DNA of 64,000 nt. Origin: Stercorarius parasiticus. Lineage: Eukaryota > Chordata > Aves > Charadriiformes > Stercorariidae. The notes under the pieces are model-generated. The model worked only from the letters and a program-made list of their open reading frames with translations. It had not been told where the DNA came from and ran no database searches. The stretch's first letter is position 1; the number at the start of each line of letters is the position of its first letter. The stretch is from the NCBI GenBank assembly GCA_013396915.1, contig VWZL01000919.1, positions 197,267 through 261,266 of the forward strand, read 5' to 3'. Below are positions 48,811 through 62,400 of the stretch, piece after piece. Made by a program: the position numbers and the translations under genes.

Positions 48811-48864
48811 CTGGGGTTTTACATTTGAGGAGCTTTACTGGAGTTTCATTTTTGAGGAGCTTTA
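48811..48864 (+). repeat. 27-bp imperfect tandem duplication
   Basis: CTGGGGTTTTACATTTGAGG followed by AGCTTTA is repeated immediately as CTGGAGTTTCATTTTTGAGG plus AGCTTTA. Differences are few and it is a local slippage-type duplication. Confidence 0.75.
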
Positions 48865-49438
48865 TCTTCTCTTTGCCTCTGACTCTGTGACTGCACTGTA
48901 CTGTAAGGGTACACAAGATACATTTAAACAAGCTAGCTCAGGTTAGTAATTGTCTAATCTGAGTGTAGCTGCTGCTCCAAGGACATCTACACGGTTCTGC
49001 CAGGAACCTCTTTGGGAAGGTATGATTCCAGGCTATGATCTGGTGGCTTCTCCTTGTGCAAAGCACTGCTCCAAGCCACCCAGGTGTTGAGAAAGAGCTT
49101 AATCTGTAGCACAGATGCAATCTTCTGCTTTCACGTTCTTTCTTGTTTAATCAAATCCGTGTATAAAAACTTTACTATTTGTTTCCTTTTTGTACAGTGA
49201 CTATCAGAATAGGTATGTAGGTTTTCTTTCACAAATAAATAATGCCAAAGAAGATATGGGAAGAGTGGGAGAGGAGAAAAAAAAAGAAGTAGGAAAAACA
49301 ACACAGCAACAGACCAACAAAAACACTGAAAAACTTGGAACTCATCTATCAAAGGCATTAGAAATGCCATACATTTTCAGGTTTAAAAGAAAAGGTAATT
49401 TTTTTCTTTTTTTTCTTGAAGTATAATAATTTTAAAAA

Positions 49439-50153
49439 ATCACAAAATCATAAAATTGTTTGGATTTAAACGGACCTCTAAATATCACCTAGTCCAAGCC
49501 CCTGCCATGGGCAGGAACATCTTTCACTAGATAAAATTTCTCAAAGCTCCATCTAACCTGACTTTGGACACTGCCAATGATGGGGCATCTGCAGCTTCTC
49601 TGGGTGACCTGCTCCAGCGTCTCACCACCCTCATCATAAAAGCTCTTTTACATTAAAACCATTGTCTTGTTACTACAGACCTTGGTAAAAATTCTCTCTT
49701 CATCTTTCTTACAAGCCCCCTTTATATATTGAAAGGTTGCAATAAGGTCTCCGCAGAGCTTTCTCTTCTGTAGGCTGAACAACTCCAACTCTCTCAGCCT
49801 TTCTGCATAGGACCAGAAAGCCCTCTGATCATTTTAATGGCCCTTCTCTGGACCCATACAAACAGCTCCATGCTGTTCTTGTCCTGGGGACCCCAGAGTT
49901 GGATGCAGTACTCCAGGTGGGGTCTCATGAAAGTGAATTAGAGGGGGAGAATCACCTTCCTTGACGTGCTGGCTATGCTTCTTTCTGGGCTGCAAGTGCA
50001 CATTGCTAGCTCATACGCAGTTTTTCATCTCCCAGTATTACAACTATATGCAGGGCTGCTCTCAATCTCCTTATCCCGCAGTCTGTATTGATATTGAAGA
50101 CTGCCTTGACCCAGGTGCAGGACCTTGCACTTGGCCTAGTTGAACTTCATGAC
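49439..50153 (-). mobile_element. CR1 LINE, antisense, 5'-truncated, decayed, about 0.7 kb
   Basis: The left edge (ATCACAAAATCATAAAATTG) is a mutated antisense CR1 3' terminus, followed by CCAAGCCCCTGCCATGGGCAG, the 3' UTR and the ORF2 C-terminal region. The antisense GGTTGCAATAAGGTCTCC, CTCCAACTCTCTCAGCC and ACTCCAGGTGGGGTCTCA segments identify it. It ends near CTTGGCCTAGTTGAACTTCATG at about 50150, within the region encoding the segment before the C-terminal RT part. No long minus frame survives, so it is older than the copy at 17.8-20 kb. Confidence 0.88.
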
Positions 50154-50384
50154 GTTAATGCTGATTCAGAGGCAGAAAGAAAGTAAAAATGCTTTCTCTT
50201 ATAATTTATAGTCTTTAAGCAAGCACAGTGTCCGTGGACAGTAAATTCTAACTCAGTGACAATGAGATCTACACAGGTATCATCAGAGGGCAAAAAAATT
50301 CCACAAATGAACAGACTTCAAAATGGTTACAAGAATGATGTTCCCTGAATTAAAAAAATAATACATCAGCTATAAGCAAGAAAT

Positions 50385-50425
50385 ATGTGTGCGTGTGCAT
50401 GTGTGTGTTTGTGTCTATCTATATG
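50385..50425 (+). repeat. Imperfect (TG)n microsatellite
   Basis: Alternating TG with interruptions (TGTGTGCGTGTGCATGTGTG) running into TATC/TATG words. Confidence 0.8.
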
Positions 50426-52832
50426 TGCAGATGAGTACATATATCCATGTATAATTCACAAGGTCAGGCCCACAGACAGTAAATCGGGAGCATAAGGCAG
50501 GACAAAAACTGTGCCCCATTGATATATGTGCGATCAGTATCGTGGGGAGAGCAGGGGGCATGAGAGTGTAGGAAAAAAATCATGGAGAACTGAAGCAGCC
50601 CTCCACGAAGTACTGTCAGGTGGATTCTTGCTTTTACATATTACAAATTTTCTGGAGCAGTGCTTTGAACATGTTTTGGAGAAAGTTGGTAAACTGGTAT
50701 ATCTCTGCACTGTAGGAGGTTTCCTGAAGCAGGACACTGTGAGAGGATACTGTATACACAGGGATTTTTGCACATGGGGAAGCAGGTTACTGACTTGGAA
50801 AGGAATTTTAGGATCAGATTACCACACTGGACAGCCACACAGCTGCCTGGTATTCTCGAAGCAAAAGATGGAGTGGTTCTGTGCAGTGAAAATAAAGGGA
50901 AATGACCAAAGGAAGGAGGAGAAGAAGAAAGAAGAGGGAAAGGTGAAGCCATGGTTCCTGGCTTCATAGATAAGTGTTTGTGAAAGGAGAACTTGACCGC
51001 TATGTGTCAATGACTTTACCTTTGATCCTTTTTCCCAGGAACCTTCCCAGATTGCTGAAATTCTCATCTTGCACACAATCTGGTGCTATCAGTGAGTTTA
51101 GAAACACACCCCAAGGAACTGCAAATAAATGTTTGTCACGAAATCAGCAAGGATTTTGTCATGTTCTCTGCGTGTCACCAAGCAGTTTACACAGGCCCTG
51201 CAGTTTTCCTGAGCTGTCTTACCTGCTGGGATAAACTAGACACTGAAAAAAATTTTAAATGGGCAATCTCTCTTCCTTCCTGCTTCTCTTTGGAGCCTAC
51301 AGTTTTTAAATCTTACAGACAAAATCCAGTCGCAGTACTCAAGCAAGACAAAGAAGTTAGATGTTGATGCGTAAGAGGTCAGGTCTCTTGCATCAGGTAA
51401 TTTTACACAACGCGGAGAAAATACCCCTTAGATTTCAAAAAGCATGCTTTGTTATTCTGCAGAGCTTGTTGGGATTGCAAGCTTGCTCCAGGTTACTCCA
51501 TTTTTGATATTGTATGGGCAGACCTGGTGAATTCTGGGACACTTAAAATCAGGTGCAAGGAGCTAATTCTGGATTATTCACACTGCAAGAATCTTCAAGA
51601 ATGAACTAACCAGGTAGTGAAGACGAGCACTGACCATAAGTCTATTTGCTATTCTGCAGCTTCTCTCTCGCCCTCCTTTCTTTCTGTTTGACCAGGAGTG
51701 TTATTACATACCCGAATTAATTTTCCTAACAAATGTTAGCTCTCTTTTTCCTATGAAAAATTTCCCAGTGAGTTGAATTTAAGAAGGCTCAGACAATTTG
51801 TGGTCAAAAAAGCAGTACTAATTTCTACAGCTGAATCAAAGGTTTTCTGAAAATATCTAGATCAGAAGTTGGGTATTACTGATGGCGAAAGAATGGAAAC
51901 AATAGACAAATCAATGGGAAACAGTGAAGCAATTGGCCTGAACATATGCAATACGTTGTTTTGTTCAGGACTTTTATTATACTGAAAAGAGGTCTTATTT
52001 ATTACATTTTCAGTTCGACTCCATCAACACTTCAGCATAGGTTGCTGTTTAAACATCAGGTGCTTAAAAATTCAACACTTGAAAAATCCCACTTACATAA
52101 AATGACAGCTTTTCACCAACCTAGTGAGACTTTATCAGCAGGCAAGATACACCAAATTGGGCAGTGTTTGTGGCAGATGAGGAGAATTCATCAGTATTCA
52201 GGAATGAACTATGTCTAACTACATACATCCTACATTTGTTTTTTGTGCAGTTTTGAATGGTACTAGAAGATGGTACTTGAGTAATTAGGTATGTTAAAAC
52301 CCTTACATTTAATGTAATTTTTTTTCCAAAATTTCAGTTAAATTTGCAGATACAAAAATGAAAGTGGCACAAATGAATGTTGTAACTGTCATTTAAGTCT
52401 TATCAGCCATTTATATGCACAATTATATTATTCTATGTTTTATGTATGGAAACACAGTTCTGGTGCATGAATATTAGCTGTGCATATTCTGACATCCAAA
52501 CTATTATTTGTATGTGCTTATTCTAATGGGAGATCTGAAATCTTAAAGCTTTAATACAACTTCTTAAAAGGCAGACATTCACATTTTAATATGCTATTTT
52601 CTTCACAACAGAATGACAGTTTAGAATTCATACATAACCCATGTTAAATCTTATTTATGTTAATTCAATCTCAGATTTCCAGAGTCAGGTGTTTAGGATC
52701 ATTCATTCAAATGAGGGATGTAATTTTCAGATGTTAGTAAGAGCCAAAGATATTCAGAGTCTCCTAAAATCATGCTCTGTTTGCAACCACATCCACTTTT
52801 ACATACATGCATTTAAAAAAATGCAAACTAAT

Positions 52833-52845
52833 CAGTAGAGGGCAT
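52833..52845 (+). promoter_or_regulatory. CTCF-like motif next to a poly(A) run
   Basis: CAGTAGAGGGCAT matches the CTCF core CASYAGRKGGCR. It is immediately followed by A24 at 52851-52874. Motif match only. Confidence 0.3.
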
Positions 52846-52850
52846 TTGGT

Positions 52851-52874
52851 AAAAAAAAAAAAAAAAAAAAAAAA
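52851..52874 (+). repeat. Poly(A) run, 24 bases
   Basis: A24 after TTTGGT. No retrocopy or LINE body is recognisable to its left, so a processed-pseudogene tail is not supported. Confidence 0.95.
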
Positions 52875-54489
52875 GTGCAGTATATAACTTTATGACCACT
52901 TTGCAGTATTTGAAAGCTGGCTGAGCCAAAGTCTTTGTGAGCAATGGTCACCAGCTGCATCAAGATTACCGCCATCCTGTGAATCATGAAGCACAAATAG
53001 GAAAGAGAGCTCATGGGAGAAAAAAGACCCAAGACTCCTTTCAGTAGTATAAACCATGTCATCTCTGGTATGTATTTTCAGACATGTTATTCAGTATAAT
53101 AATTTTTCTGCAAAGCAAAAAATATCATCATGCATAAAATGACAGTCTTTCCCAATGATAGGCAAGTGTTTGCTCTGTTCCAATCCTGTTACGTAAATGT
53201 CACCATTTCAAACAGTACTGAGTAATGAGATCACAATATTTAGATTCCTGGATGTATATGTCCTTTAACCAGGAAATTACTTTTCTGAAAGCATGTATAG
53301 TCTCTGTAATTGTGTGTATACATACAAAGACCCAGTTTTTGAATGTGTTTGTGTACTTTTTTATGTTATTTTGAACGCACATGTTGGAAATGATTTCTAG
53401 AAGGCCTTTTAAGAATAGAGGTGTCTGATTTGTATGTAGAAATATTAACAAAGAGCCACAAATGGCAATAAGGAAAAAAAAAAAAAGCAAAAAGCAAAAG
53501 AATATATTTGGGTATCTTACTCAGGTCTTGTTATTTTTCTTTTTTTCTGATCCCTTATGTCTTGCACTATCTCTTGTTAACTATTTTTCTGTGTATTCAT
53601 TTCCATGCTCTAAACCTTTCACAGCCTTGGCTTTCTCTATCTAAGAATTTGACAAGTACATCATCATGTGTATGTTGCCTTGTTTATGTAAAATTGCACT
53701 AAGTCAGCATGTCATGTTTTACAGAGAGTGATTGAATAATCTCTTAAAAGCCTTCCAATAAGTCAATATTTGTTAATATTGCTAATATAATGAAACTTCA
53801 CTGCAATTGCTTCGAATCTGTTGAACAGTTTTGAATCACATTTTGCCAAGTCATTAATACCATAAAAATTTAATCAAAAGTATGCCTCGTATACAGATCA
53901 ACAGGATTGGAGCCTAATCCTACCTCAGGATTTTATAGCAAAGACGTCTGCTTATGCAGTCTCTTTTTAATAAGTCCATATGACCCAGATAAGAATACAC
54001 TAACTGGAACCTACATGCAGCTACCGTTCCTTGTTAGGATCTCTGGGAGATAATTTCCTTAAACTGCCCAGTCTCATACTTCATTTGGTATTTATATTTT
54101 CATGCCCTGACATAATATTGACTTTCATGTTAAAAACAGTGCAAGAGAATATTTGTATTAAGGGATTAAAAAAAAATATATATTATTTTTACTAAAGGTA
54201 TATTTCAGATTTTTTATTAAACATAAACTCATGGGTAAATTTGACCTGACAAAATCCTTTTAAGTTCTTACCTATCATAATCTGTGGAAGCATAGATTTT
54301 CTTTAGAGCTGTGACCCTTTAGTCTCAGCAGTAGTGCTCAGACACTGCCTATCTTGGTTGACTTCAGCTCCAAAATGTTAATTTGATTTCACTAAAAGAA
54401 TCAGGATAAGAAAAATATTTTTTAGTTGCTGTAATCTCATTTCAGTGCATTGCTTATCTTGTCAATGGTATTTCAATACCTATATCTGA

Positions 54490-54508
54490 TTTTTTTTTTT
54501 TTTTTTTT
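54490..54508 (+). repeat. Poly(T) run, 19 bases
   Basis: Simple homopolymer in AT-rich DNA. Confidence 0.95.
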
Positions 54509-55296
54509 AAGAAATAAAGTAGGATTGACTCCACTAGAAAAAAATAAAATAAAAGAAAAGGATATCTGGTACCCATCATTCAAGCTCATAGGCTTGATAG
54601 TAATTAATCAATAAAATATGTCATCTAAATTCATTCAACTTGAGCTTCTTAGCTACTGCTAAATGGTTTTACGTATTTATTCTTCACAATCATTTACCTT
54701 TTTTTCATTGCTAGTCAGGAAAATGCACAAAATAACACCTTCCAAAAAATATTCATCAGTACATTACCACCAAATATTACTGAATTTACAATTTATTTTC
54801 TGGATATCTCAGCACCAAACCGTACTTTTATCAACTGATCTACCTATCTCAAATTCTACTTATTTCAGTTTCTATTTACTACTAAGTTACCGCGTTCATG
54901 ATTCAACATCATTCATTTGTAATCTGACACATTGTTTTAATTAATTATTGTTCTCATTATCATTATCATAATTATTTTCAAGAAAAAGTAATTCATTTTT
55001 TTTCTTGGTATAAGTAATTTTTATTCAGTGTAATTAACTTTAAAAAGTCATTTCACTGAGAGAATGAAACTGTCCTTTTTTAATTTTAGGTTATGCAGAA
55101 GAGTAGTCTGCATTTCACAAGGGAGAAAATACACTAAATGATATTTGTACAATAAAATTTTGAAAAATATCCAATATTCCAGTTTAAAATAGTCGAAAAT
55201 CTGGACTCTTTCCCTTTCCTTTTCTTAATGCTTATTTTGTTTTCTGTCAAGTTCAATGAGATTCAAATAAGTTGCCGCAGCACTTCATAGGGATTT

Positions 55297-55314
55297 AAAA
55301 AAAAAAAAAAAAAA
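55297..55314 (+). repeat. Poly(A) run, 18 bases
   Basis: Simple homopolymer. It supplies a run of F codons at the end of a chance minus frame. Confidence 0.95.
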
Positions 55315-56794
55315 GAAAGTAACTTTTGTGTTTAATTTGATTTTCAACGAAGGACAATTTACCAAAGTGCACTATGTTGCATTTCTCTGATCCTGGCAAT
55401 ATGTCATAGTCTGGAGATTGGGAAAAAATCCACATGACAGTGAAGATGGCAGAGCTGGAACAGTTGTTATTGAACTTTTTTTCTACATTCTGAAGCTTTC
55501 CCAGCACCTCTGGGACGGACTGGGAAGCCACATCTGCTGATGTATTCTCTTTTCTGCAACGTTTTGGTTTCCATTTGTGTCTATGCCATTCATACGGGTC
55601 TCTAACACTAACTTGCAACAATTATGATGAATTAATTCTTTCTTTACTACGAATTTAATTACCTCTACTTTCCAAGAGAAAAAGATAGAGATTTATATCA
55701 CTTATGTGGGGGATGCAAATTGTACAATAAAATTTAATTGCTCCCTCAGAGTGTAAGAGTAATATGTATGTCTAAAATTGTAGCAGAAAGTTCACTGATC
55801 TCGGTAGAAAAAAAAATAATGATCTCAAGCAGTAGCTCTTCATCTGTAGTGAATTTAGCTGTAGCTTTCTTAGTGTTAACAATTTAGGATCAATTACCAT
55901 ATCACACTCAGGATCACACATATCACACCCTGTCATGAAGATTTTTGTTTCTCTGTGACCCATACCTAGCTTCTGTTCTTTCCAGATCTGTCCAGAACTG
56001 CAATATTAGAGAGATCAGAGTCCAGTGGAAAGTTGAATATGTAATTTGAGAGTTACTCAGTAATCAGACCTTTGATCTGGCAACGTACTTCATCTTGTGC
56101 ACAATTTTAAGCACCTGAATAATTCTGTTGATTGCTGGATCCAGGCCATGTATGACTCACCAGAAGACTGTATAGTGACCAAGACACTGAATAATGACCA
56201 GGTGGTAGGGGTGTAGGACCCCTTTGACACATTTCTTCTACATGACTTTTAGTGAATTACTTAAACTATGCTTTAAATCTGTCCTCAAAACACTAAAACT
56301 TTTGTCATAAACATATTGTGGGAATATGGTCTTTGAAGCTTGTGAGGCAGTGAAATACTAATGTATTAGGGTCCACAGAGAAACTAGTAATAAACATTTC
56401 AATCCAGGTTAATTGAAATAGACCTTACGTCGTAGAGAACGGATGTTCAAAACCTATAGAATGCTTGAAAGAAATGAGTCAGGAGGTCACCCTGGTCTCC
56501 AGTGAAAAGGTGTTTATGCTTAAAAATGTTGCAGAGAACTAACTTTTCCTACTTAGAACTGCCCTACGGCAAGAATGGCAGTGCAACATGAGCCACTATT
56601 AAAGCATGCCACTGCAGCAGCAATGTAGGGATGCTTCCAAAAGCACATCCTTTCATTTGCATGGCAGTAGTTTTACTGTGACATCACAGAAGGACTAAAA
56701 CCAGTGAACTGTAGTGGCAAAATATTTAAAAAAATCAATAGCTCTCCTTTCTCTCTCTTGATGCACAGAAATATACGAGTAGATACTTCTCTAC

Positions 56795-56885
56795 ACATAT
56801 GAATTTATTTATACAGATACATGTATGTTTGTTTGCATATGTGGATATGTATATACATGCATACATAGATACATGTGTGTATCCA
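56795..56885 (+). repeat. Imperfect ATACATG-rich simple repeat
   Basis: Degenerate ATACAT/GTATAT words (ATACATGTATG, GTATATACATGCATACATAG) over about 90 bases, an old degenerate microsatellite. Confidence 0.6.
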
Positions 56886-58840
56886 TTTAGCTAATCAGCT
56901 ACCAGTTCCTTTCCCTATGTCAGAATTATTATCAAAGAAAATTGTATGGTGTTAATTCTTGCATGTTCTTAATTATAGAATGATTCTAAAATTTCTACTT
57001 TTCAGGGAAAATGTGTGTGGCACATTTTCACAGGGAAGAACAAAAGAAACGAGTTTGCTGAACACACATATGAATGAGAAATAAAATCCTTCCATCCACA
57101 TATATCATACAAGCCCCTTGTAGAAATGTATTTTCTCTGCTGAAAAGAAGTTGGGACAGCACTGGTCCTCTGTATCCACTTTTCATCATGAAACAACTTC
57201 ACAATACATAATGGAAAATTTCATCTGATCTGGGAGATTGAGCATGAAGACAAACAGCCTTAACTTAGAGATACTGTCATAGCATTTCCTTGTTGTTTGA
57301 CTTCGTTCTTCTTGCCACACATACATGCACCCATGTGTGCATTCTTGCACACAGGCATTCATATGATTTTTGATAAACAGCTCTTTGTTCCTTTTTTTGA
57401 GACTTTCAGAAGGTCTAGTTCTAGTTCAGAGAGATTTTAAATGTGTGTTCTTCCTTCTGATTTTACTCCTGAAAATGGAAAATTGTTATAGTCAATTCTC
57501 TACAAGAACATATTAAATATTGGTTTTTTCTATAATGTAATTCTATATCATAAGTATTAATCTTACTTTTGAAACTGGACACCAAAGCTAATAAAAATGT
57601 GGGCACCAGTGCTAATAAAAATACCTCATTTGAATCATTAGTGTTATCATTTTTAAAAAAAATAGTATATTCAAATTTTCTTTTATAACAGCTGGTTTTA
57701 ATTTTGTGCAGCAAATTCTAACATACAACAGCTCTGCTTTGCTGTAAGGCATTTATGTAAGTTTTGATCCCTGACTCCTTGAAATTTTAACCTCTTCTTG
57801 GCTTAAACACCTCAGTTTGGCCCACCGAACCACCAAGTCTTAGTTTAAAAACAGAGATGACTATCCCTTGCTGCAACAGCTCTTTTCCTCTCTAAGGGCT
57901 GAAGAATCATTGACATGTGGTGGGTCAGGGACTGGTCGGTGCATGGAGAGGACCTCAAGGTATCAGCAAAAGCCCCTGAGAGGGGCAGGAGCTGAAGGAC
58001 TAAGACCTGCAGATCCACCACCTTGCGCATCAGGCTGTGCCTGCAATTTCAGGATCATGGGCAAGAAGGAAAGTGATCTCAGGCCTGGCTGCCTGCCGTC
58101 AGTGTCAAAGGTTTAGGCAGGGTAACTAATCTTCCTTTTTATGTATTTGGGGTGGATTAGGAACTTAAAGAGCTGATGAGGTGATCCTTTACTCATCACA
58201 TAGCACAAGGGCTGGGCACAAACTCACTCGCTGGTCCAGGGATAGCAGTGGACTGCGTAGAGCCGGGCAGCAGGATTTACAGGCAGCTCCCAGTGAGATT
58301 TCAGTCTTATTGGTAAGTGTAAAGGAGGGAAATGAAGGGTTGTATCTTTTTTTTTTTCTTCCCTTTGAGTGATGTCTGGCTTTCCATTTCCACTGCACCC
58401 ATTAAGCTGTCATATGTAATGTGGACTTGATTTTTTTTCCTTGCAATTCATTCACTCTATAAAAGAATAAGTTTTCTTTTCAGAGAACTGATGGCTATCA
58501 GCAGAAGGAAGTTGTTGATGAGGGTTGGGAAAGAAAGTCCTAAATAACTATTTGCAAGCCTTATTGTTCACAAAAGTGACTGGTTTTCTGTGACAACTCC
58601 AAAATTCTTTTCAGTAGTTTTTCACAAACTGTAAATTACAAAATATAACAGTGATTTTTGTTCTTCAAGAAAGTTCACACATAATGAGAGTTTCTAAGTT
58701 GTTTTCATGCTGTTTTCATATGGCATTTCTTAACAGAAATGATCGCAGTCAATCCTCTAGAAATCTCTTTAATTTTCTTTTTTCTCTTTAATAAATTTCT
58801 CATTGTGATAAAAATGTGATTTATATGACTTATCACATGA

Positions 58841-59468
58841 GCCAGCAATGTACCCTTGCAGCAAAGAAGCTTAATGGTGTCCTGGACTGCATTAACGAGG
58901 AGTGATGCTAGCAGGTCAAGGGAGCGGGTCCTTCCTCTCTACTCAGCCCTGGTGAGGCTCTACCTGGAGTGTTCTGTCCATTTCTGGGCTCCCCACTACA
59001 AAAGAGACATGGACATACTGGAGGGAGTTCAACAAAGTGCTACAAAGATGTTGAAGGGACCTGGAGTGTTTCTCCTAAGGTGAAAGGGTGAGAGAGCTGG
59101 GACTGTTCAGTTTGAAGCAGAGGATGCTCAGGAGAAACTTATCAATATATATAAATACCTCAAAGGTGAGTGCAAAGAGGATGGAGCTAGGTTTTTTTCA
59201 GTGGTGCCCAGTGACAAGACCAGAGGCAACGGGCACAAATCGAAACACAGAGGTTCCCTCTGAACATCAGGAAACACTTTTCACTGTGAGGGTGACAGAG
59301 CACTGGCACAGGTTGCCCAGAGTGGTGGTGGAATATCCACCCTTGGAGACACTGAAAAGTCATCTGGACATGGTCCTGGGCACCTGGTTGTAGATGGCCC
59401 TGTTTGAGCAGGGGACTTGGACCAGATGAACTCCAGAGGTCCCTTTCAGCCTCTACCATTCTGTGATG
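58841..59468 (+). mobile_element. CR1 LINE, sense, different subfamily with ATTCTGTGA-type end
   Basis: It starts inside the ORF2 C-terminal region (GCCAGCAATGTACCCTTGCAG). It encodes, over several frames, [22 protein letters not shown] and a degraded LEGVQ-ATKM segment. The 3' UTR has CACTGTGAGGGTGACAGAGC, CACAGGTTGCCCAGAG and CCTGTTTGAGCAGGGG, ending CCTCTACCATTCTGTGATG at 59468. The GGCCCTGTTTGAGCAGGGG tail and ATTCTGTGA octamer differ from the ATTCTATG copies elsewhere in the window, so it belongs to a separate CR1 subfamily. Several small deletions break the frame. Confidence 0.87.
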
Positions 59469-62400
59469 ACATTCTAAATAACCAAAGATATGGGTGGCAT
59501 GAATAGGTTTAAAATACAGTATAACAATGAAACATAACTGCATGAAATAACTAAGTCTGTTACAAGTTAAAGCCTACTTATGAAGAACATACAAAGTGCA
59601 AACCTAACTTCTTTTATTTCTCCCTTTAAAGAATTTATCTGTCTGTGTTTGGCAGAAGTGTAAAGCATGACCAAAGAGATCTTCCTGCAACTTATGGATG
59701 GCTTTCAGATCTTACTAAAGACTTCAGGAGATGAGGGCACTGAACTGCTTGTAGGATGAATTCAAAATCAATGTAACTCTATTCTGTGAGAATGAATCAA
59801 AATCCTTTAGTCAAGTATATTAGGTTAGTAATTATGTATCACAAATAAGCAGCAAAGTATGCATCTGAATGTAGAACTTCCTTACAAAATATTCCTGGGA
59901 ATTGTGCGCATTTGACTGAGCCATCCATTGTTTGGGACATCCTGTAGGAAACTGTCATACCTAACACTGGCGTTGTAGGTGGAACAGGTTTCTTAACATT
60001 TTCGTTTCCAGTTTGCATTAATTTTAAGCTATGTGTATGTTTTCCACAAATTTAAATGTGCTTTGTTTTTCTGCATGTTCTTTTCTAGACACAGATAAAA
60101 TACCTGGATGGAGACACTGTTTCTTGAAAGGAAAAATAGCAAAAATGCTGCTGATTAAGTTTGATGTTCAGCTTCCCTCCCAGGAAAAAATGTTGTTCCA
60201 GCAAAGCAAAACTTGCAGACCTTTAAAGTATTATTTTAAATTAAAGTGTCTTTATGCTGACAGTAACATGAGATAAGTTATTTTGAAAAAAAGATTGTAG
60301 AAAAATAACTCTGAGCTTTTTGGCAGTGGAAATACCATGTTGCCTTTATCTTTTCAGTGAACTGATGGTCTTGGTGAGCAGAGAAAAAACTCCAAATATA
60401 AATATGTGCCATTTCAGGCATATCCTTTTGATAGGGATTAATCCAAAGAATCCAAAAGGAAAACTTGATTAATCAAAAAATCAGTGGCAGGAGCAAGTTA
60501 TGGCCCATAAGTATTCCAACAAATGGTAAAGCAATTCTGAACTAAAAGTTGTAGCTCCTGCAATATTAACAAGCAATAGGAATAATAACGGTACTGATGC
60601 TCTCATTCTGATATTCTACAAGTTTTGCATCTGTGCCATGCATCTGAAGGAATATGTCTCATAGTTACTTGGTAAACATTTGGAGAATCTTCTCTGACTT
60701 CAATTGAGATTTGCATCAGTGTTACTGAAGTAACAAAATTAGCCTTTAGCAATTAATGCAGGTTGACAGAAAGGCGGGAAAAGCAAGTTTCTGTTCTCTA
60801 GTACATANTATCTTTATCAGTCACATAAGATAAAACCATGATTCAGAAAGCACTGATCACCAGTGACTGTTTAAATCAAATTGTTCTGAAATTGGCTATA
60901 CCAAACCATACAAATGAAACTCTGGATCAGTCAGGCGATAAGTTATTATTTATAACCTCATTTATTTGTTTACAGTCTTGAATAAAAAAATAGTTACCTC
61001 CACAGTGTGAAAACTCAGACCTATTTCCAGAGCAGACTGAAAAAGGGATATTGAATCTAATGGACTTAACCCTTTAAAGAAAGTTTATTTCATTATGAAC
61101 CAAAAAAAAGAAGCATCTCATGATGTACTTCTATAATTAATCTCCTAGTAATACTGAGAGACTCTTAGTTTAATAGATTTATGGGTCAATCAAATATCAC
61201 TATCTAGTTAGAGTGTGGTCTTGCTTTCAGAGGGAAACCTTTTTACTAAAGGACAAAAAATTTGCACAATCAGCTTGACAGAGGATGGAGGTCAAAGACA
61301 TTTTGTACTTATTGCCACCCTTAAAGGCATGGATATTCTTTATAGTGAAGAGGGAACAATCTTTCTCAATACAGCCCTTGATTTAATGGACTGGTGGACC
61401 TTGTATTTTTGGTTTAGGGAATTAACTAAAATTCATCTAGTCTGTAGAAGAAATTCTAATTTGAAGCTGACCTGGGTGTCACAGGTGTTATCAGAGAGGA
61501 GCTGACGAAAGCCAAATGGGTTGTATGGCAGTCACTGACATCAAGCGTGGATGTAGTAAAAATCTGTGCAGAGTTTTTAGGTTTTGGTCAGATACCTAAC
61601 GTTACCAAATTTTTGCGTAGCACAGCTATAAGGTCACATCCAGGATTTCTCTCACTGCCACTGGTGGACACTGGCTCTTTAAATCCACAAATAAAATGTT
61701 ATTACAAAATGGGAAGAGCACAGGAAGAATTTTTCATCATAATTATCTTTATATTCTGTGAAAAGTAATTTTCCAAGTACATTGCAGAGTACAGTTTTGC
61801 CCTCCAAAGAAACTGAAAATAACCCTTTTAAATGTGGTCATGGTGGACAATAGCCGGCAGTTGTTGCAGAAACAGTAATAGCACCCTTGTGCAAATACAC
61901 AACAATACAATCTTAAATTTCTTAATTACATACTATTTTTCCTTGCCTCATTCAGTGTTCAATGCTTACTTAATGAACCCCTATTGCAATGATTGGTTTT
62001 ATCATCTTCATTCAGTATGGCCCTGGGCATATTTACTGCACTACTGTGTTATATATTGAATTATTGATTTCATAACAAGTTTTACTATAAAATTCGTTCC
62101 TGAAGTATGTGAGTGCAGTTATTATTAATTAGAAAAAAAATTAAGAAATATTAATTAATTTATCTTCACAACTCCTGGCATACTTCCTGTTTTACATGCA
62201 GACCATGTCAACATTGTTTAGCCTAGGAGCAATCACAGGCTAAAATATAACACTGCCACACTGCCCTGTCTAGGAAGCCTGCAGCTGGGATATATACATA
62301 TCCCATAGTGCTTTGTCTTGTTAAGTCTTTCTGTAAAAAATTCTCCAGTGATTTTTATGCCTTCCATTAAATAGTGCTGCAAGACATTCTGAGATATACA

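Larger units (their letters stand above)
38630..49438. other. Unique AT-rich DNA, no supported gene
   Basis: Nothing I recognise occurs across almost 11 kb. Small tandem repeats at 39620 and 48811 and an A/C-rich tract at 48190 are listed separately, as is a run of minus-strand frames at 44775-45812. Confidence 0.5.
50154..58840. other. Unique DNA, mostly AT-rich
   Basis: It holds a (TG)n-like microsatellite near 50385, homopolymers at 52851, 54490 and 55297, and a CTCF-like motif at 52833. Two stretches are less AT-rich than their surroundings: 50460-51380, with a 147-codon plus frame at 50526-50969 of no known family, and 57860-58320, discussed among the findings. No gene is supported. Confidence 0.45.

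Noticed and set aside
50526..50969. 147-codon plus frame as a protein-coding gene
   Set aside because: It has no recognisable motif, opposite-strand frames overlap it, and the C-terminal lysine/glutamate run is from a purine tract. Chance is the simplest reading.
52851..52874. Poly(A) run as the tail of a processed pseudogene or LINE
   Set aside because: There is no coding or LINE body to its left, and CR1 elements end in octamers rather than poly(A).
60808..60808. N as a second false-duplication join
   Set aside because: The sequence on the two sides of the N is not repeated nearby, unlike at 21752.
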